64,000 nucleotides of DNA from assembly GCF_934754925.1 (NCBI RefSeq), contig NZ_CAKVJA010000008.1:1-64000 (forward strand), written 5' to 3'. The notes beneath the pieces were generated by a model. It did no database searches, was not told the DNA's origin, and saw only the letters and a program-made list of their open reading frames with translations. Positions 24,848 to 33,873 of the stretch are shown here, piece by piece. Source of the DNA: an uncultured Clostridium sp. Its GTDB lineage: Bacteria; Bacillota; Clostridia; Clostridiales; Clostridiaceae. The translations under genes were made by a program, and so were the position numbers. Position 1 is the first letter of the stretch. Every line of letters begins with the position of its first letter.

Positions 24848-25210
24848 GCGAGATGATCCGTAAGCGGAGTTCTGTATTAAGCAATCATCTATCTAGGCTT
24901 ACTGTTGCCAGTAAGCTCAAGCGACACACCACATGGCGGGACGGGCAATCCCATAATGCCATTACTCGGTCTTGCTCCAGGTGGGGTTTACATAGCCATG
25001 ATGTCACCACCATGCTGGTGAGCTCTTACCTCGCCTTTCCACCCTTACCAGTCACAAAAGTGAACTCAGTTTAAAAACTTCTGGCGGTATATCTCTGTTG
25101 CACTATCCTTCAAGTCGCCTTGACTGGCCGTTAACCAGCACCCTGCCCTATGGAGCTCCGACTTTCCTCTCCTAGCTTAAAAGCTAGCAGCGATTGCATG
25201 TATCACTCGC
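24848..25210 (-). ncRNA. rnpB: RNase P RNA
   Basis: The catalytic RNA that trims tRNA 5' leaders. Read on the minus strand it begins GCGAGTGATA (P1), then carries the conserved GAGGAAAGTCGGAGCTCC segment, AGGGTGCTGG, GGCCAGTCAAGGCGACTTGA and the 3' part ACAGAACTCCGCTTACGGATC, closing P1 with ATCATCTCGC. About 363 bases, typical of the molecule. It is flanked by a strong terminator and a short minus-strand gene upstream. The open frame on the opposite strand within it is spurious. Confidence 0.95.
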
Positions 25211-25217
25211 AGAATTT

Positions 25218-25247
25218 ATAATAACATATATTATTAAATATTACAAA
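25218..25247 (-). promoter_or_regulatory. Candidate rnpB promoter
   Basis: On the minus strand TTTGTA (25247-25242), an 18-base spacer and TATTAT (25223-25218), giving a start 7-8 bases downstream, at the first base of P1. Confidence 0.4.
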
Positions 25248-25255
25248 TAGTTTTT

Positions 25256-25480
25256 TTATACAAAAGTTAAAATTACGAACAACATTATAATTATTATCCA
25301 ACTATAGATACCTATTCCTGAAAATAATAATGTTATTGCCATAAGTATTAAAATACAGATTCTAGCTTTGGGATTTGGACAAGTTGGTTGTTTAGGTCTT
25401 GCAGATGGGGTTTTAATTGCACATATTATTTGATCAACTGTATCTCTAATTACTTTTCCCCAATCAGTTTTCTTTGACAT
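25256..25480 (-). CDS. Small membrane protein of unknown function
   Basis: From the ATG at 25480 this is 73 residues: a charged N-terminus (MSKKTDWGKVIRDTVDQIIC), a proline-rich linker (about 26-38) and two adjacent hydrophobic segments (about 42-57 and 59-73). On the minus strand GGAG lies 8 bases before this ATG; an upstream in-frame ATG (25543) adds a hydrophobic stretch but has no clear ribosome-binding site. I do not recognise the family. The stop lies 46 bases before rnpB in the same orientation. Confidence 0.55.
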   Translation of the reverse strand: MSKKTDWGKVIRDTVDQIICAIKTPSARPKQPTCPNPKARICILILMAITLLFSGIGIYSWIIIIMLFVILTFV

Positions 25481-25673
25481 TATTTCAACTCCAGCAATTG
25501 TTATTATTATAATATATGCACTGATAGTAAAATACAGAAACAAAAAATATATATAAATGAAGTTTTATTAATTTATAATATTAATAAAAAGTTAATATAA
25601 ATTACATAAAAAACTGTACTTTTCAGATTATAATTAAATTTAAGAAATTTACTAGGAGTTGAAGGATAAAAAA

Positions 25674-26330
25674 ATGAAAAACAAAAAAATGTTTTATAGT
25701 ATTATAGGGATTTTTTTATTAATTGTTACGTTAATATTTATATTTTTATTTAAAGATAAAATAGTATTAGATTTTAGTATAGAAGAGTTACGAAGAGTTA
25801 TTGAAAGTAACCAGTTTTCAGAGTTAATATTTATAGGGATATGGACTTTAAGATTAATCTTATTTATACCAGGAGTTACATTAATGCTTTTAGGGGGAAT
25901 AATATTTGAACCAAGTAAAGCATTTTTATTATCTATGGTAGGAATAGTTGCAAGTGATGTTTTAGTATTTTTATTAGCTAAAAGTAAATTATTAGATGGT
26001 ATAAGAAATAAATTAATAAATAAGTATCCAGATATGATAGGGTTGATAGAAGAGTACAGCTACAAAATATTAGCAGTAGGAGTTTTATGTCCAGTTGCAC
26101 CTACAGATGTAATTGTATTTTTATCATCATATGTTGGGATGAAGCTTAGTAAGTTTTTATTAATTTTTATTACAGCTAATATACCAGCATTATTTTTATA
26201 TAGTTATTTAGGAGAAAGTTTTCAAGGATCTAGTATGAATAGTATATTTATAATAGTTACATTAGCTATTAGCGGAATGTTATATATAAGGCTATGGAAT
26301 GATTTAAAAAGAAAAACTATAAGTAAGTAG
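25674..26330 (+). CDS. TVP38/TMEM64-family membrane protein (VTT domain)
   Basis: The 218-residue integral membrane protein has five to six hydrophobic segments. The VTT (DedA-like) core shows FIPGVTLMLLGGIIFEPSKAF (about 69-89, with G-G and a Phe-Glu-x-x turn) and CPVAPTDVIVFLSS (about 140-153). DedA/VTT proteins are linked to lipid scrambling and membrane homeostasis; substrate unknown here. I chose ATG 25674, preceded by GAAGGAT; the in-frame TTG at 25659 sits directly on an AGGAG. Confidence 0.82.
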   Translation: MKNKKMFYSIIGIFLLIVTLIFIFLFKDKIVLDFSIEELRRVIESNQFSELIFIGIWTLRLILFIPGVTLMLLGGIIFEPSKAFLLSMVGIVASDVLVFLLAKSKLLDGIRNKLINKYPDMIGLIEEYSYKILAVGVLCPVAPTDVIVFLSSYVGMKLSKFLLIFITANIPALFLYSYLGESFQGSSMNSIFIIVTLAISGMLYIRLWNDLKRKTISK

Positions 26331-26420
26331 CTAGAAGAAATATAAGATAAATGAATTAAGTCTCACTAATAAACAAATAAGTATATAATGAAGTATGAAC
26401 ATAAGATAAGGAGAAAGTAA

Positions 26421-27287
26421 GTGAGACATAGTAGATCATTTAAAAGAAAGAATATTAGTTTAGAAAATCAAACAGAAGAAGGTTTTGAGTTTACTCAAGA
26501 AGAGTTAGAAGAATTATCATTATTAAATAGTTCTTTGATATCAACTTATCTATTCACAATATCAGATATAATATTTTATGATTCAACCGTTAATTCAATT
26601 AATTATATACTCAATAAACAGAGGGATGAAAGGCTAATTGGAGAAGTAGAAGCAATTGAAGCTGGATACTTAGAAGTAATATCGAAGATAATATTGGTAA
26701 ACGTAGATATATCTAGATATAGTCATTTGTATAAAAAAAATATAAATGATAAAAAAGAACGTTTGTTAAAACCAGAGGTAGATATAACTATAGGAGATGA
26801 ATTTCAAGTATTAACATACTTTTTTATTTATATTGGATTTTTAGGAGCTTATGAAGTGAATAATATTCAAGATATTTCTATAGATGCTAGTAAAGAACTA
26901 TCATTAATGCTTTCACAGTTAGATGCTATAAATATGAGATTTTATGCAGATTATCTTGCATATATAAGTATTGTAGAGAGTATACAGCTAGTCCTTGATA
27001 AAAATAAAAATAAAAATAATAAGGAAAGAAAAGTAAATCCGGATATTCCAGCAATTCAATCAGCTATTTGTTATTTTTTGTCCAGAGTTATACTAGCTAA
27101 TATAGCTTTTACTAGATATGATGAATTATATAAGAAATATGGAAAAACACAATATAATAGTTTATTACAACCTAGCATAGCTATAAATGTGGGAAATATT
27201 TTTGGAGTAATAGGTTGTATTTATATATTAATGGGGTTTATGGAACGTTACGAGAGAAATATTACTGGACCTGTATTTGGTATATAA
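26421..27287 (+). CDS. Unknown protein made of two tandem copies of one domain
   Basis: I do not recognise this 288-residue protein. It is internally duplicated with an exact offset of 133 residues: SKIILVNVDISRYSHLYKK (88-106) matches SRVILANIAFTRYDELYKK (221-239). LLKPEVDITIGDEF (115-128) matches LLQPSIAINVGNIF (248-261), and both copies end in a hydrophobic stretch followed by YE. Each repeat covers about 105 residues; the linker holds a Lys/Asn run (195-203). There is no signal peptide and the N-terminus is basic. The hydrophobic segment of each copy is helical and could be buried rather than transmembrane. GTG start after GGAGAAAG; followed by a bidirectional terminator. Confidence 0.75.
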   Translation: MRHSRSFKRKNISLENQTEEGFEFTQEELEELSLLNSSLISTYLFTISDIIFYDSTVNSINYILNKQRDERLIGEVEAIEAGYLEVISKIILVNVDISRYSHLYKKNINDKKERLLKPEVDITIGDEFQVLTYFFIYIGFLGAYEVNNIQDISIDASKELSLMLSQLDAINMRFYADYLAYISIVESIQLVLDKNKNKNNKERKVNPDIPAIQSAICYFLSRVILANIAFTRYDELYKKYGKTQYNSLLQPSIAINVGNIFGVIGCIYILMGFMERYERNITGPVFGI

Positions 27288-27291
27288 AATT

Positions 27292-27340
27292 AAAGGAGAA
27301 TTATTCAGAAATTATTATTATCTTGAATAATTCTCCTTTT
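27292..27340. terminator. Bidirectional terminator between convergent genes
   Basis: Stem AAAGGAGAATTATTCA / TGAATAATTCTCCTTT (27292-27307 and 27324-27339) with a 16-base loop. T tracts on both sides serve the two-repeat gene and the ClC gene. Confidence 0.9.
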
Positions 27341-27349
27341 GTTCAAAAA

Positions 27350-28900
27350 CTATTCTAAAGTTGTTAATGAATCCATAAGTTCTCTAACTTTCCATTCATC
27401 TTTTAAATCTGTCATTGTTAGTATAGTATCTCCAGCCTTAATTATTGTATTGCCTTTTGGTACTATGGTATTTTCGCCACGTTTAATAGATACTATAAGT
27501 GTATTTTCTGGTAAGCTAAGAGAATTTAATGTAGTTTTTTCTATTTTTGAACCAAAATGAACTACATTAGTTATAATTAATTTTTTAGTGCTATGCCTAT
27601 GATATTCATTAATATTATTTTTTATTAAAAGATTTTTTAGTAAAGAATCATATATAGGTTCACTTTTTAGTAAATCAGCAATTATATAAGCAATTATTGA
27701 TACTACAGAAAGTGCAAGTAAATTAGAAAAGGAACCAGTCATTTCTGTAATTAAAATTATTCCCGTAATAGGAGCTCTTACTATTGCTGTAAAATAACCT
27801 GCCATAGAAATTATAATAAAATTATTAAATAGTTCATTAGATATTCCAAAATAATTAATTGCAATATAACCAAATACAGCACCAAATGTTCCACCAATGA
27901 TTAAAAGAGGAAAGAATATTCCACCAGGTGCACCAGAACCAAATGATATTATTGAAAATAAAAATTTTGCAACTAACATCAATAAAAGTAAACTTAAAGC
28001 AGAGCTTAATGTTAACTCTTCAACTATAGCGTGTCCTCCACATAAAACTACAGGAAATAATAATCCTAAAATTCCTGCAAGTAAAAATGGAATCATTAAT
28101 TTTACTGATGTAGAACATTTTAGTTTAGCATATAAATTTTGAGTTCTTAAGGTAAGCCAATTATAAAATGAGCCAAAGACTCCTAATAAAATTCCTAATA
28201 TTATTAATAGCCAATAATTACTTAAAGGCATAGAACTAGAAGTTGTAAAATTAAATATTGGCTTTAATCCAAAAAATTGTTTTGAAATAAAATCAGCAGC
28301 AACAGCCGAAGTTATTGTTGAAATTAATACAAGTGGTGAAAAATATTTATAAATTTCTTCTAGTGAAAATAATACACCAGATAAGGGAGCATTAAAAGCA
28401 GCTGCTAGTCCTGCTGTAGCACCGCTACTTAGAAGAAGTCTTCTTTCAAGACGTGTGCTTTTAAATTTCTTGCTTATTATATCTCCTACACAAGTTCCAA
28501 GTTGAATAGAAGGGCCTTCTCTTCCCAGGGATAATCCGGATATAATACAAATAGTACCTCCAATAAATTTATTAAGTATAATTGAAAAGGGTCTATTTTT
28601 TATATAGCCACCCATAATACCTTTAACTTGTGGGATACCACTTCCACTTATATAAGGTTCTTTATCAATTAGTTTTCCTATAAGAAGGGCTAAGATTATT
28701 AAAATAATAAACCATACTAAAATAAGGTATTTTCTTGTTTTAATAAATGAATAAATAAAAAATGAAAACTCTTCTGCATAAGATAATGCAAATCTGTATA
28801 ATACAACTACAAAAGAAGTTAAAATTCCAACTAAAAGGCCTTTAAGAACAAGATTAGAATGGTTTTTTCTATCATCAGTAATTATATCAAAGTTTTTCAT
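27350..28900 (-). CDS. ClC-type chloride channel/antiporter with RCK-C domain
   Basis: The 516-residue protein has the ClC signatures GSGIPQVKG (about 86-94), GREGPSIQLG (about 126-135; E127 is the usual gating glutamate) and GSGAPGGIFFP (about 319-329), with about ten to twelve membrane helices up to residue 425. Residues 440-516 form a TrkA-C/RCK-C domain, as in Firmicute ClCs. It should move chloride or fluoride-like anions, probably coupled to protons. GGAGGTGAT precedes the ATG. It is monocistronic. Confidence 0.93.
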   Translation of the reverse strand: MKNFDIITDDRKNHSNLVLKGLLVGILTSFVVVLYRFALSYAEEFSFFIYSFIKTRKYLILVWFIILIILALLIGKLIDKEPYISGSGIPQVKGIMGGYIKNRPFSIILNKFIGGTICIISGLSLGREGPSIQLGTCVGDIISKKFKSTRLERRLLLSSGATAGLAAAFNAPLSGVLFSLEEIYKYFSPLVLISTITSAVAADFISKQFFGLKPIFNFTTSSSMPLSNYWLLIILGILLGVFGSFYNWLTLRTQNLYAKLKCSTSVKLMIPFLLAGILGLLFPVVLCGGHAIVEELTLSSALSLLLLMLVAKFLFSIISFGSGAPGGIFFPLLIIGGTFGAVFGYIAINYFGISNELFNNFIIISMAGYFTAIVRAPITGIILITEMTGSFSNLLALSVVSIIAYIIADLLKSEPIYDSLLKNLLIKNNINEYHRHSTKKLIITNVVHFGSKIEKTTLNSLSLPENTLIVSIKRGENTIVPKGNTIIKAGDTILTMTDLKDEWKVRELMDSLTTLE

Positions 28901-28990
28901 GTTATTATCACCTCCAATAAAATTTAATTGATATAATATTAGTATAGCATTATTATAATTATTAAAAAATAGGAGAAGAACAAAAGAAAA

Positions 28991-29173
28991 ATGGGAAAAA
29001 TGTTTATTATTGTTTCTACAATTATATTGATACTAGTTATTATACAAAGAAATACTAGTAATAATATAAGATTATTTAAAAGGTTAAAAAATGTTATTTT
29101 TGAAATTAACAATGTATATTTAGAATTATTTAAAGATAGGTCATTAGGGAGGAGAATAATTCAATTTCAATAA
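28991..29173 (+). CDS. Possible small membrane protein
   Basis: A 60-codon frame with a hydrophobic N-terminus (FIIVSTIILILVIIQ, about 5-19) and a basic amphipathic remainder. AGGAGAAG is 12 bases before the ATG, a little far. There is no recognisable family, so it could be spurious. Confidence 0.3.
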   Translation: MGKMFIIVSTIILILVIIQRNTSNNIRLFKRLKNVIFEINNVYLELFKDRSLGRRIIQFQ

Positions 29174-29209
29174 CCAATATAATATGTATTACTATATTTT
29201 TAAGTACAA

Positions 29210-29235
29210 TTTTATCTTATAGAGATAAGATAAAA
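29210..29235. repeat. Short perfect inverted repeat
   Basis: TTTTATCTTAT / ATAAGATAAAA (11-bp arms, loop AGAG), 37 bases before the molybdopterin oxidoreductase gene. It could be a weak terminator of the upstream frame or a leader hairpin. Confidence 0.45.
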
Positions 29236-29271
29236 AGTGATATATAACTTTAAGAAGAAGGGATGGGAAAA

Positions 29272-31287
29272 ATGAAAAAAATTAGTCATGGATGTACTTT
29301 AGATTGTGCAGATTGCTGTAAATTTAATGTTTATGTAGAAGATAATAAAATTATTAAAATTGAAGGTGATAAAGAGCATCCTTATACAAAGGGATTTATA
29401 TGTAAGAAAGGTTTATCTCATTTAGATAGATTAAATCATAAAAATAGAATATACAGACCACTTTTAAAGGAAAAAGGAGAATGGAAAGAGATATCCTTTA
29501 ATAAAGCCATAGATATTATGGTAGAAAAGCTAAAGTTATATAAAAGGGAATTTGGAAGTAAATCTATTCTTTATTATGAACAGTATGGAAATGGATCTCT
29601 TCTAAAAAGTATTGGAGAAGTTTTTTTAAACTTTTATGGCGGAGCAACGTTTCCTAAGGGAGGACCATGTTGGAGTGCTGGAATTTCAGCTCAAAAATTA
29701 GATTTTGGTGAATCTAAAAGCCACTCATTAGAAGATATGCTAAATAGTAAAAATATATTTGTATGGGGAAAGAATCCAGCTAATACAACAATACATACTA
29801 TGCAAATGATTAGAAAGGCAAAAGCAAATGGAAGTAAGATTATAGTTATAGATCCAATTAAAACAGCCACAGCTGAATTAGCAGATATATATATAAGAGT
29901 TAATGCAAATGGGGATTTACCACTGTCTCTTGCTATGGCAAAAGTAATAATAGAAGAAAATATTTATGATAAAGAATATATTAATAAATTTGTTAATGGA
30001 TTTGATGATTATAAGAAATATATATTATCTTTAGAAATGCAAGAATTAAGTGATAATAGTGGAGTAGCTATAGATGATATAATAAAGTTAGCAAAATTAT
30101 ATAGTGAAAAGTATTCTACTATATTATTAGGTTTTGGAATGCAGAAGTATAAAAATGGTGGAAATACTATTAGAGCCATAGATGCGTTAGGAGCTATTAC
30201 AGGGCAAATAGGCTTTAGTGGAGGTGGGATAAATTATGCTAATAAGGTATATCCTAAAATAATGAATTTAGATCCTTATAATAGTAAAAGTTTTTCAGAT
30301 AATAGATATTTTTATACTAATGAAATAAGTGATTTTATAGATAGTTGCAATAATGGAAAAAAATATTATAAAGATAATATTTTTATAAATGATAAAAATA
30401 TTAATAATAGTATGGAACTCGATATACCAATAAAAATGGCTATAGTTACAAAAAGTAATATTTTAAATCAACTTCCAAACTTAAATAAATTAAAGAAGAG
30501 TTTATCTAAAGTGGAGTTTAAGGTGTGTTTTGATATGTTTATGACTGATACAGCTAAAGAATGTGATTTATTCATACCAGTAACAAGCCAGCTTGAAAGT
30601 GAAGATTTATTATTTAGTTCTATGATGAACCCATATTTAATTTATAATGAAAAAGCAATAGAACCAAGAGAAGAGGTAATGGATGAATATTATTTCTTTA
30701 TGGAATTAGCTAAAAAATTAGAAATAAAAGATTACCCATATATAATAAAGAGAGAATATTTAGAGAAAGTGATAAGTCCTTTAAAAAGTAATAATAGTTA
30801 TATAAACTTAGAGTATTTAAAAAATAATTATTTTACACTTCATGAGGATATTGCTTGGAAAGATAAAAAGTTTGCAAATAAAAGTGAAAAATTTGAAATT
30901 ATAAGATTTAATGATATTGATAAAAAAATATATGTTGATAAAAAAGAGGACAAATTAAGATTGTTAACTAATCATGGTAGAGATAGTTTATCAAGTCAGC
31001 ATTTTATGGATGAAGAGGGCATTGCTATAGCTTATATTAATGAAGAATGTGCAAAAATATTTAATATAGATAATGAAGAAATAGTATCTTTAAAATCCGA
31101 TAATGGACAAGTTGATGTTAAAATAAGAGTAGATAATTGTATTGGTAATAACATAGTAATGATGTTTGTTGGATGGTGGGAAAAACATGGAAACCCTAAT
31201 TTCTTAACTAATAGCGGTATATCTGATATTGGTGGACAAATTACTTATAATGAAACTTTTGTAGAAATAATAAAAAAGAATAATTAA
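29272..31287 (+). CDS. Molybdopterin-dependent oxidoreductase (4Fe-4S)
   Basis: The 671-residue member of the DMSO-reductase/formate-dehydrogenase superfamily has an N-terminal 4Fe-4S motif CTLDCADCC...C (about residues 6-43: C6, C10, C14 and the Cys in GFICKKG). RPLLKEKGEWKEISFNKAID follows, then the middle molybdopterin-binding domains with KIIVIDPIKTATAELADIYI and GQIGFSGGG, and a C-terminal molydopterin-dinucleotide domain (from about 570). The physiological substrate is unknown. Electron-transfer partners and cofactor genes are not adjacent. I chose ATG 29272, 9 bases after AAGAAGGG; ATG 29263 abuts that site. Confidence 0.85.
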   Translation: MKKISHGCTLDCADCCKFNVYVEDNKIIKIEGDKEHPYTKGFICKKGLSHLDRLNHKNRIYRPLLKEKGEWKEISFNKAIDIMVEKLKLYKREFGSKSILYYEQYGNGSLLKSIGEVFLNFYGGATFPKGGPCWSAGISAQKLDFGESKSHSLEDMLNSKNIFVWGKNPANTTIHTMQMIRKAKANGSKIIVIDPIKTATAELADIYIRVNANGDLPLSLAMAKVIIEENIYDKEYINKFVNGFDDYKKYILSLEMQELSDNSGVAIDDIIKLAKLYSEKYSTILLGFGMQKYKNGGNTIRAIDALGAITGQIGFSGGGINYANKVYPKIMNLDPYNSKSFSDNRYFYTNEISDFIDSCNNGKKYYKDNIFINDKNINNSMELDIPIKMAIVTKSNILNQLPNLNKLKKSLSKVEFKVCFDMFMTDTAKECDLFIPVTSQLESEDLLFSSMMNPYLIYNEKAIEPREEVMDEYYFFMELAKKLEIKDYPYIIKREYLEKVISPLKSNNSYINLEYLKNNYFTLHEDIAWKDKKFANKSEKFEIIRFNDIDKKIYVDKKEDKLRLLTNHGRDSLSSQHFMDEEGIAIAYINEECAKIFNIDNEEIVSLKSDNGQVDVKIRVDNCIGNNIVMMFVGWWEKHGNPNFLTNSGISDIGGQITYNETFVEIIKKNN

Positions 31288-31293
31288 ATTTAG

Positions 31294-31335
31294 CAATGAT
31301 GAACTTAATTATCATATCATTGGATTTTATTTTTT
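31294..31335 (+). terminator. Probable terminator after the oxidoreductase
   Basis: CAATGAT / ATCATTG (31294-31300 and 31316-31322), 15-base loop, followed by GATTTTATTTTTT. Confidence 0.5.
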
Positions 31336-31411
31336 ATATAATTAAAATTTATGGACTTGGGGAAATATATTAATGTACAGTTGATTAATAATTTTAAAGG
31401 ATGTGTAGTTA

Positions 31412-31897
31412 ATGCAAATAACATTTAATGGCGATCCAATTACTTTAGTAGGGTCAAGAGTTCAAGTAGGAGATAATGCCCCAGATTTTCTTGTAGTTGA
31501 TAATAATTTAAAAAATGTTACATTAAAAGATACTTCAGGAAAAAGAATATTTGTAGTAGTTCCATCTATAGATACATCTGTTTGTGATATGGAAGTTAGA
31601 AAGTTTAATGAAGAAGCAGCAAAACTTTCAGATGTTACTGTATATGTTATATCTATGGACTTACCATTTGCCCAAGTAAGATGGTGTGGAAATGCCGATA
31701 TAGATAAGGTAATAACTTTATCAGATTATAAACAAAAAAGCTTTGGTAAACAATATGGAACTTTAATAGAAGAGTTTTGTTTTTTAACAAGAGCTATATT
31801 TGTAGTAGATGAAAATAATAAAATTACATACGTTGAATATTGTAATGATGTCATAAATGAACCAGATTATGAAAGTGCTTTAAATGCTGTAAAGTAA
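31412..31897 (+). CDS. tpx: Thiol peroxidase
   Basis: Tpx is an atypical two-Cys peroxiredoxin that reduces alkyl hydroperoxides and hydrogen peroxide using thioredoxin. The 161-residue protein has the peroxidatic Cys in SIDTSVCDMEVRKF (near residue 60) and the resolving Cys in RWCGNAD (near 92), with the Tpx N-terminus FNGDPITLVGSRVQVGD. Length and cysteine positions are standard. AAGGATG precedes the ATG. It is 24 bases upstream of the charged-helix protein, suggesting cotranscription. Confidence 0.95.
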   Translation: MQITFNGDPITLVGSRVQVGDNAPDFLVVDNNLKNVTLKDTSGKRIFVVVPSIDTSVCDMEVRKFNEEAAKLSDVTVYVISMDLPFAQVRWCGNADIDKVITLSDYKQKSFGKQYGTLIEEFCFLTRAIFVVDENNKITYVEYCNDVINEPDYESALNAVK

Positions 31898-31921
31898 GTT
31901 TTATTGTAAGGAGGATTTAAT

Positions 31922-32449
31922 ATGAGTATAAAAGAAAAAATAGAAGAAATGAAAATACATCATGAAGAAAAGAAAGAAGAAAGACATGAAAGACATGAAG
32001 AAAAGAAATTTGCTCATGAAATAAAACATCAAATGAAAAAGGAAGTAAAAGAAGAGGAGAAAGCTGAAAAAGAGGCTTATCATGAATTGCATAATCAGTT
32101 AAAAGAAGAGGGGGACAAAGTTGCAGCTAGTCAATTAAAAGAAGAATATAAGGATCATAGAAGAGAAGAAAGAGAATCAGAACATGAGTTTAGAAAAGAA
32201 GCTAGAGCTGAGAGAAAAGAAGAGAGACATGAGCATCATGAGTTAAATAAGGAAAATAGAGAATTAAATCATGAAGCAAAACATCAATTAAAACAAGAGA
32301 AAAAGGATTATAAACAAGAAGAAAAAGACGCAAAAAAGATGGCTAAAGAAATAGATAAAGATATAAGAGAGTTAGAAAAGGAAGATAGAAAAGAACAAAA
32401 AGAATTTGCAAAACAATTAAAGAAACAAATGGAGAAAGAAATAAAATAA
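31922..32449 (+). CDS. Highly charged, histidine-rich single-helix protein
   Basis: This 175-residue protein is composed almost only of E, K, R, H, A, Q, L and D, with no cysteine, tryptophan or proline. Charge alternates throughout (KEEKAEKEA, RKEARAERKEERHEHH), which predicts an isolated alpha-helix or coiled coil of about 25 nm. Histidines cluster at 13-40 and 90-120. I do not recognise a family. It follows tpx closely (GGAGG ribosome-binding site) and ends before a terminator, so it may share the stress regulation of tpx. Metal or nucleic-acid binding is possible but unsupported. Confidence 0.75.
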   Translation: MSIKEKIEEMKIHHEEKKEERHERHEEKKFAHEIKHQMKKEVKEEEKAEKEAYHELHNQLKEEGDKVAASQLKEEYKDHRREERESEHEFRKEARAERKEERHEHHELNKENRELNHEAKHQLKQEKKDYKQEEKDAKKMAKEIDKDIRELEKEDRKEQKEFAKQLKKQMEKEIK

Positions 32450-32485
32450 GCATATAATAGATAAAATATAGAGTAATTAATGGTT

Positions 32486-32537
32486 AATACATAAAGAAGA
32501 GTTTATAATTAGATTATTCTTTATGTATTATTTTTTA
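32486..32537 (+). terminator. Rho-independent terminator
   Basis: 13-bp stem AATACATAAAGAA / TTCTTTATGTATT (32486-32498 and 32517-32529), followed by ATTTTTT. Confidence 0.85.
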
Positions 32538-32739
32538 TAGTATTTATAATTAAATAATGGAAAATTATTTTAAAAAGGTTTTTAGTAGTATATAATAAAA
32601 AAGATATTAGGAAGATTGCCAATTTAGATAATATTACAAAAAGTAGCTTGTATATTTGTAAGTATTATATATAGATGAAAACAGTTACAAGGTGTACAAT
32701 AAATATATCAAGTAAAGTTAATTTATGGGAGGAATAAAA

Positions 32740-33849
32740 ATGGCAAATTTATCATTACAACATATTTACAAGATATACCAAGGTGACGTAACAGCAGTTA
32801 AGGATTTTAATTTAGAAATTGAAGATAAGGAATTCATTGTATTCGTTGGACCATCAGGATGTGGAAAATCAACAACATTAAGAATGATTGCAGGTCTTGA
32901 AGATATATCAAAAGGAGAATTATATATTGGGGACAAACTAGTAAATGATGTAGAACCTAAGGAAAGAGATATAGCGATGGTTTTCCAAAACTATGCTTTA
33001 TACCCACACATGACAGTTTTCGATAATATGGCATTTGCTTTAAAATTAAGAAAGGTTCCAAAAGCTGAAATTGAACAAAAGGTTACAGAAGCAGCAAAAA
33101 TTCTAGATATTGAACATTTATTAAAGAGAAAGCCAAAAGCTTTATCAGGAGGACAAAGACAAAGAGTTGCATTAGGAAGAGCTATTGTAAGACATCCAAA
33201 AGTATTCTTAATGGACGAGCCTTTATCAAACTTAGATGCTAAATTAAGAGTTCAAATGAGAACTGAAATTATAAAGTTATATAGAAAATTACAAACTACA
33301 TTTATATATGTAACACATGACCAAGTAGAGGCTATGACAATGGGAACTAGAATTGTTGTTATGAAAGATGGTGTTATTCAACAAGTAGATTCACCACAAA
33401 ATATTTATAATTATCCTGCAAATCTTTTCGTTGCTGGATTTATCGGAAGTCCACAAATGAACTTCTTAGAAGGAAGAGTTGAAAAAGAAGGAAATGAAAT
33501 TGTTGCAGTATTTGGTGGTAATAGAATAACATTCCCTAAAGAAAAAGGTGATACTTTAGTTAAAGAAGGATATGTTGGAAAAACTGTTACATTAGGTATA
33601 AGACCAGAGCATTTAAGTGATGATGCAGAGCTTATAGCAGCAAATCCAAATAGCATAGTTAAAGGAAATGTAGAAGTTATAGAACTTATGGGAGCAGAAA
33701 GTTATATTTACACTAGATGTGGAAAAGACCCATTAAATGTAAGAGTTGAAGGAACAACTAACTTAAAAATTGGAGAAGTTGCAAAACTTTACTTAAGATC
33801 AGAAAAGTTACATGTATTTGATAAAGAAACAGAAATAAGAGTTGTATAA
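32740..33849 (+). CDS. ugpC: Sugar ABC transporter ATPase (UgpC/MsmK/MsmX type)
   Basis: The 369-residue ATPase energises one or several oligosaccharide ABC importers. Walker A GPSGCGKST (about 37-45), Q-loop, signature LSGGQRQRV, Walker B VFLMDEP and a C-terminal TOBE/regulatory domain (about 240-369) are intact. No permease or binding protein lies nearby, as is usual for shared MsmX-type ATPases in Firmicutes. I chose ATG 32740; the upstream in-frame ATG (32725) contains the ribosome-binding site GGGAGGA. It heads a locus that goes on to two PucR-like regulators, a LacI regulator and malQ, pointing to alpha-glucan uptake. Confidence 0.93.
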   Translation: MANLSLQHIYKIYQGDVTAVKDFNLEIEDKEFIVFVGPSGCGKSTTLRMIAGLEDISKGELYIGDKLVNDVEPKERDIAMVFQNYALYPHMTVFDNMAFALKLRKVPKAEIEQKVTEAAKILDIEHLLKRKPKALSGGQRQRVALGRAIVRHPKVFLMDEPLSNLDAKLRVQMRTEIIKLYRKLQTTFIYVTHDQVEAMTMGTRIVVMKDGVIQQVDSPQNIYNYPANLFVAGFIGSPQMNFLEGRVEKEGNEIVAVFGGNRITFPKEKGDTLVKEGYVGKTVTLGIRPEHLSDDAELIAANPNSIVKGNVEVIELMGAESYIYTRCGKDPLNVRVEGTTNLKIGEVAKLYLRSEKLHVFDKETEIRVV

Positions 33850-33873
33850 TATTAATTTGCTGGGGGAGATAGT

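Noticed and set aside
24853..25074. 73-codon open frame on the plus strand
   Set aside because: It lies entirely within RNase P RNA on the opposite strand and has no ribosome-binding site.
31901..32092. Minus-strand Phe-rich frame
   Set aside because: Antisense of the Glu/Lys-rich helix gene, which explains its composition.
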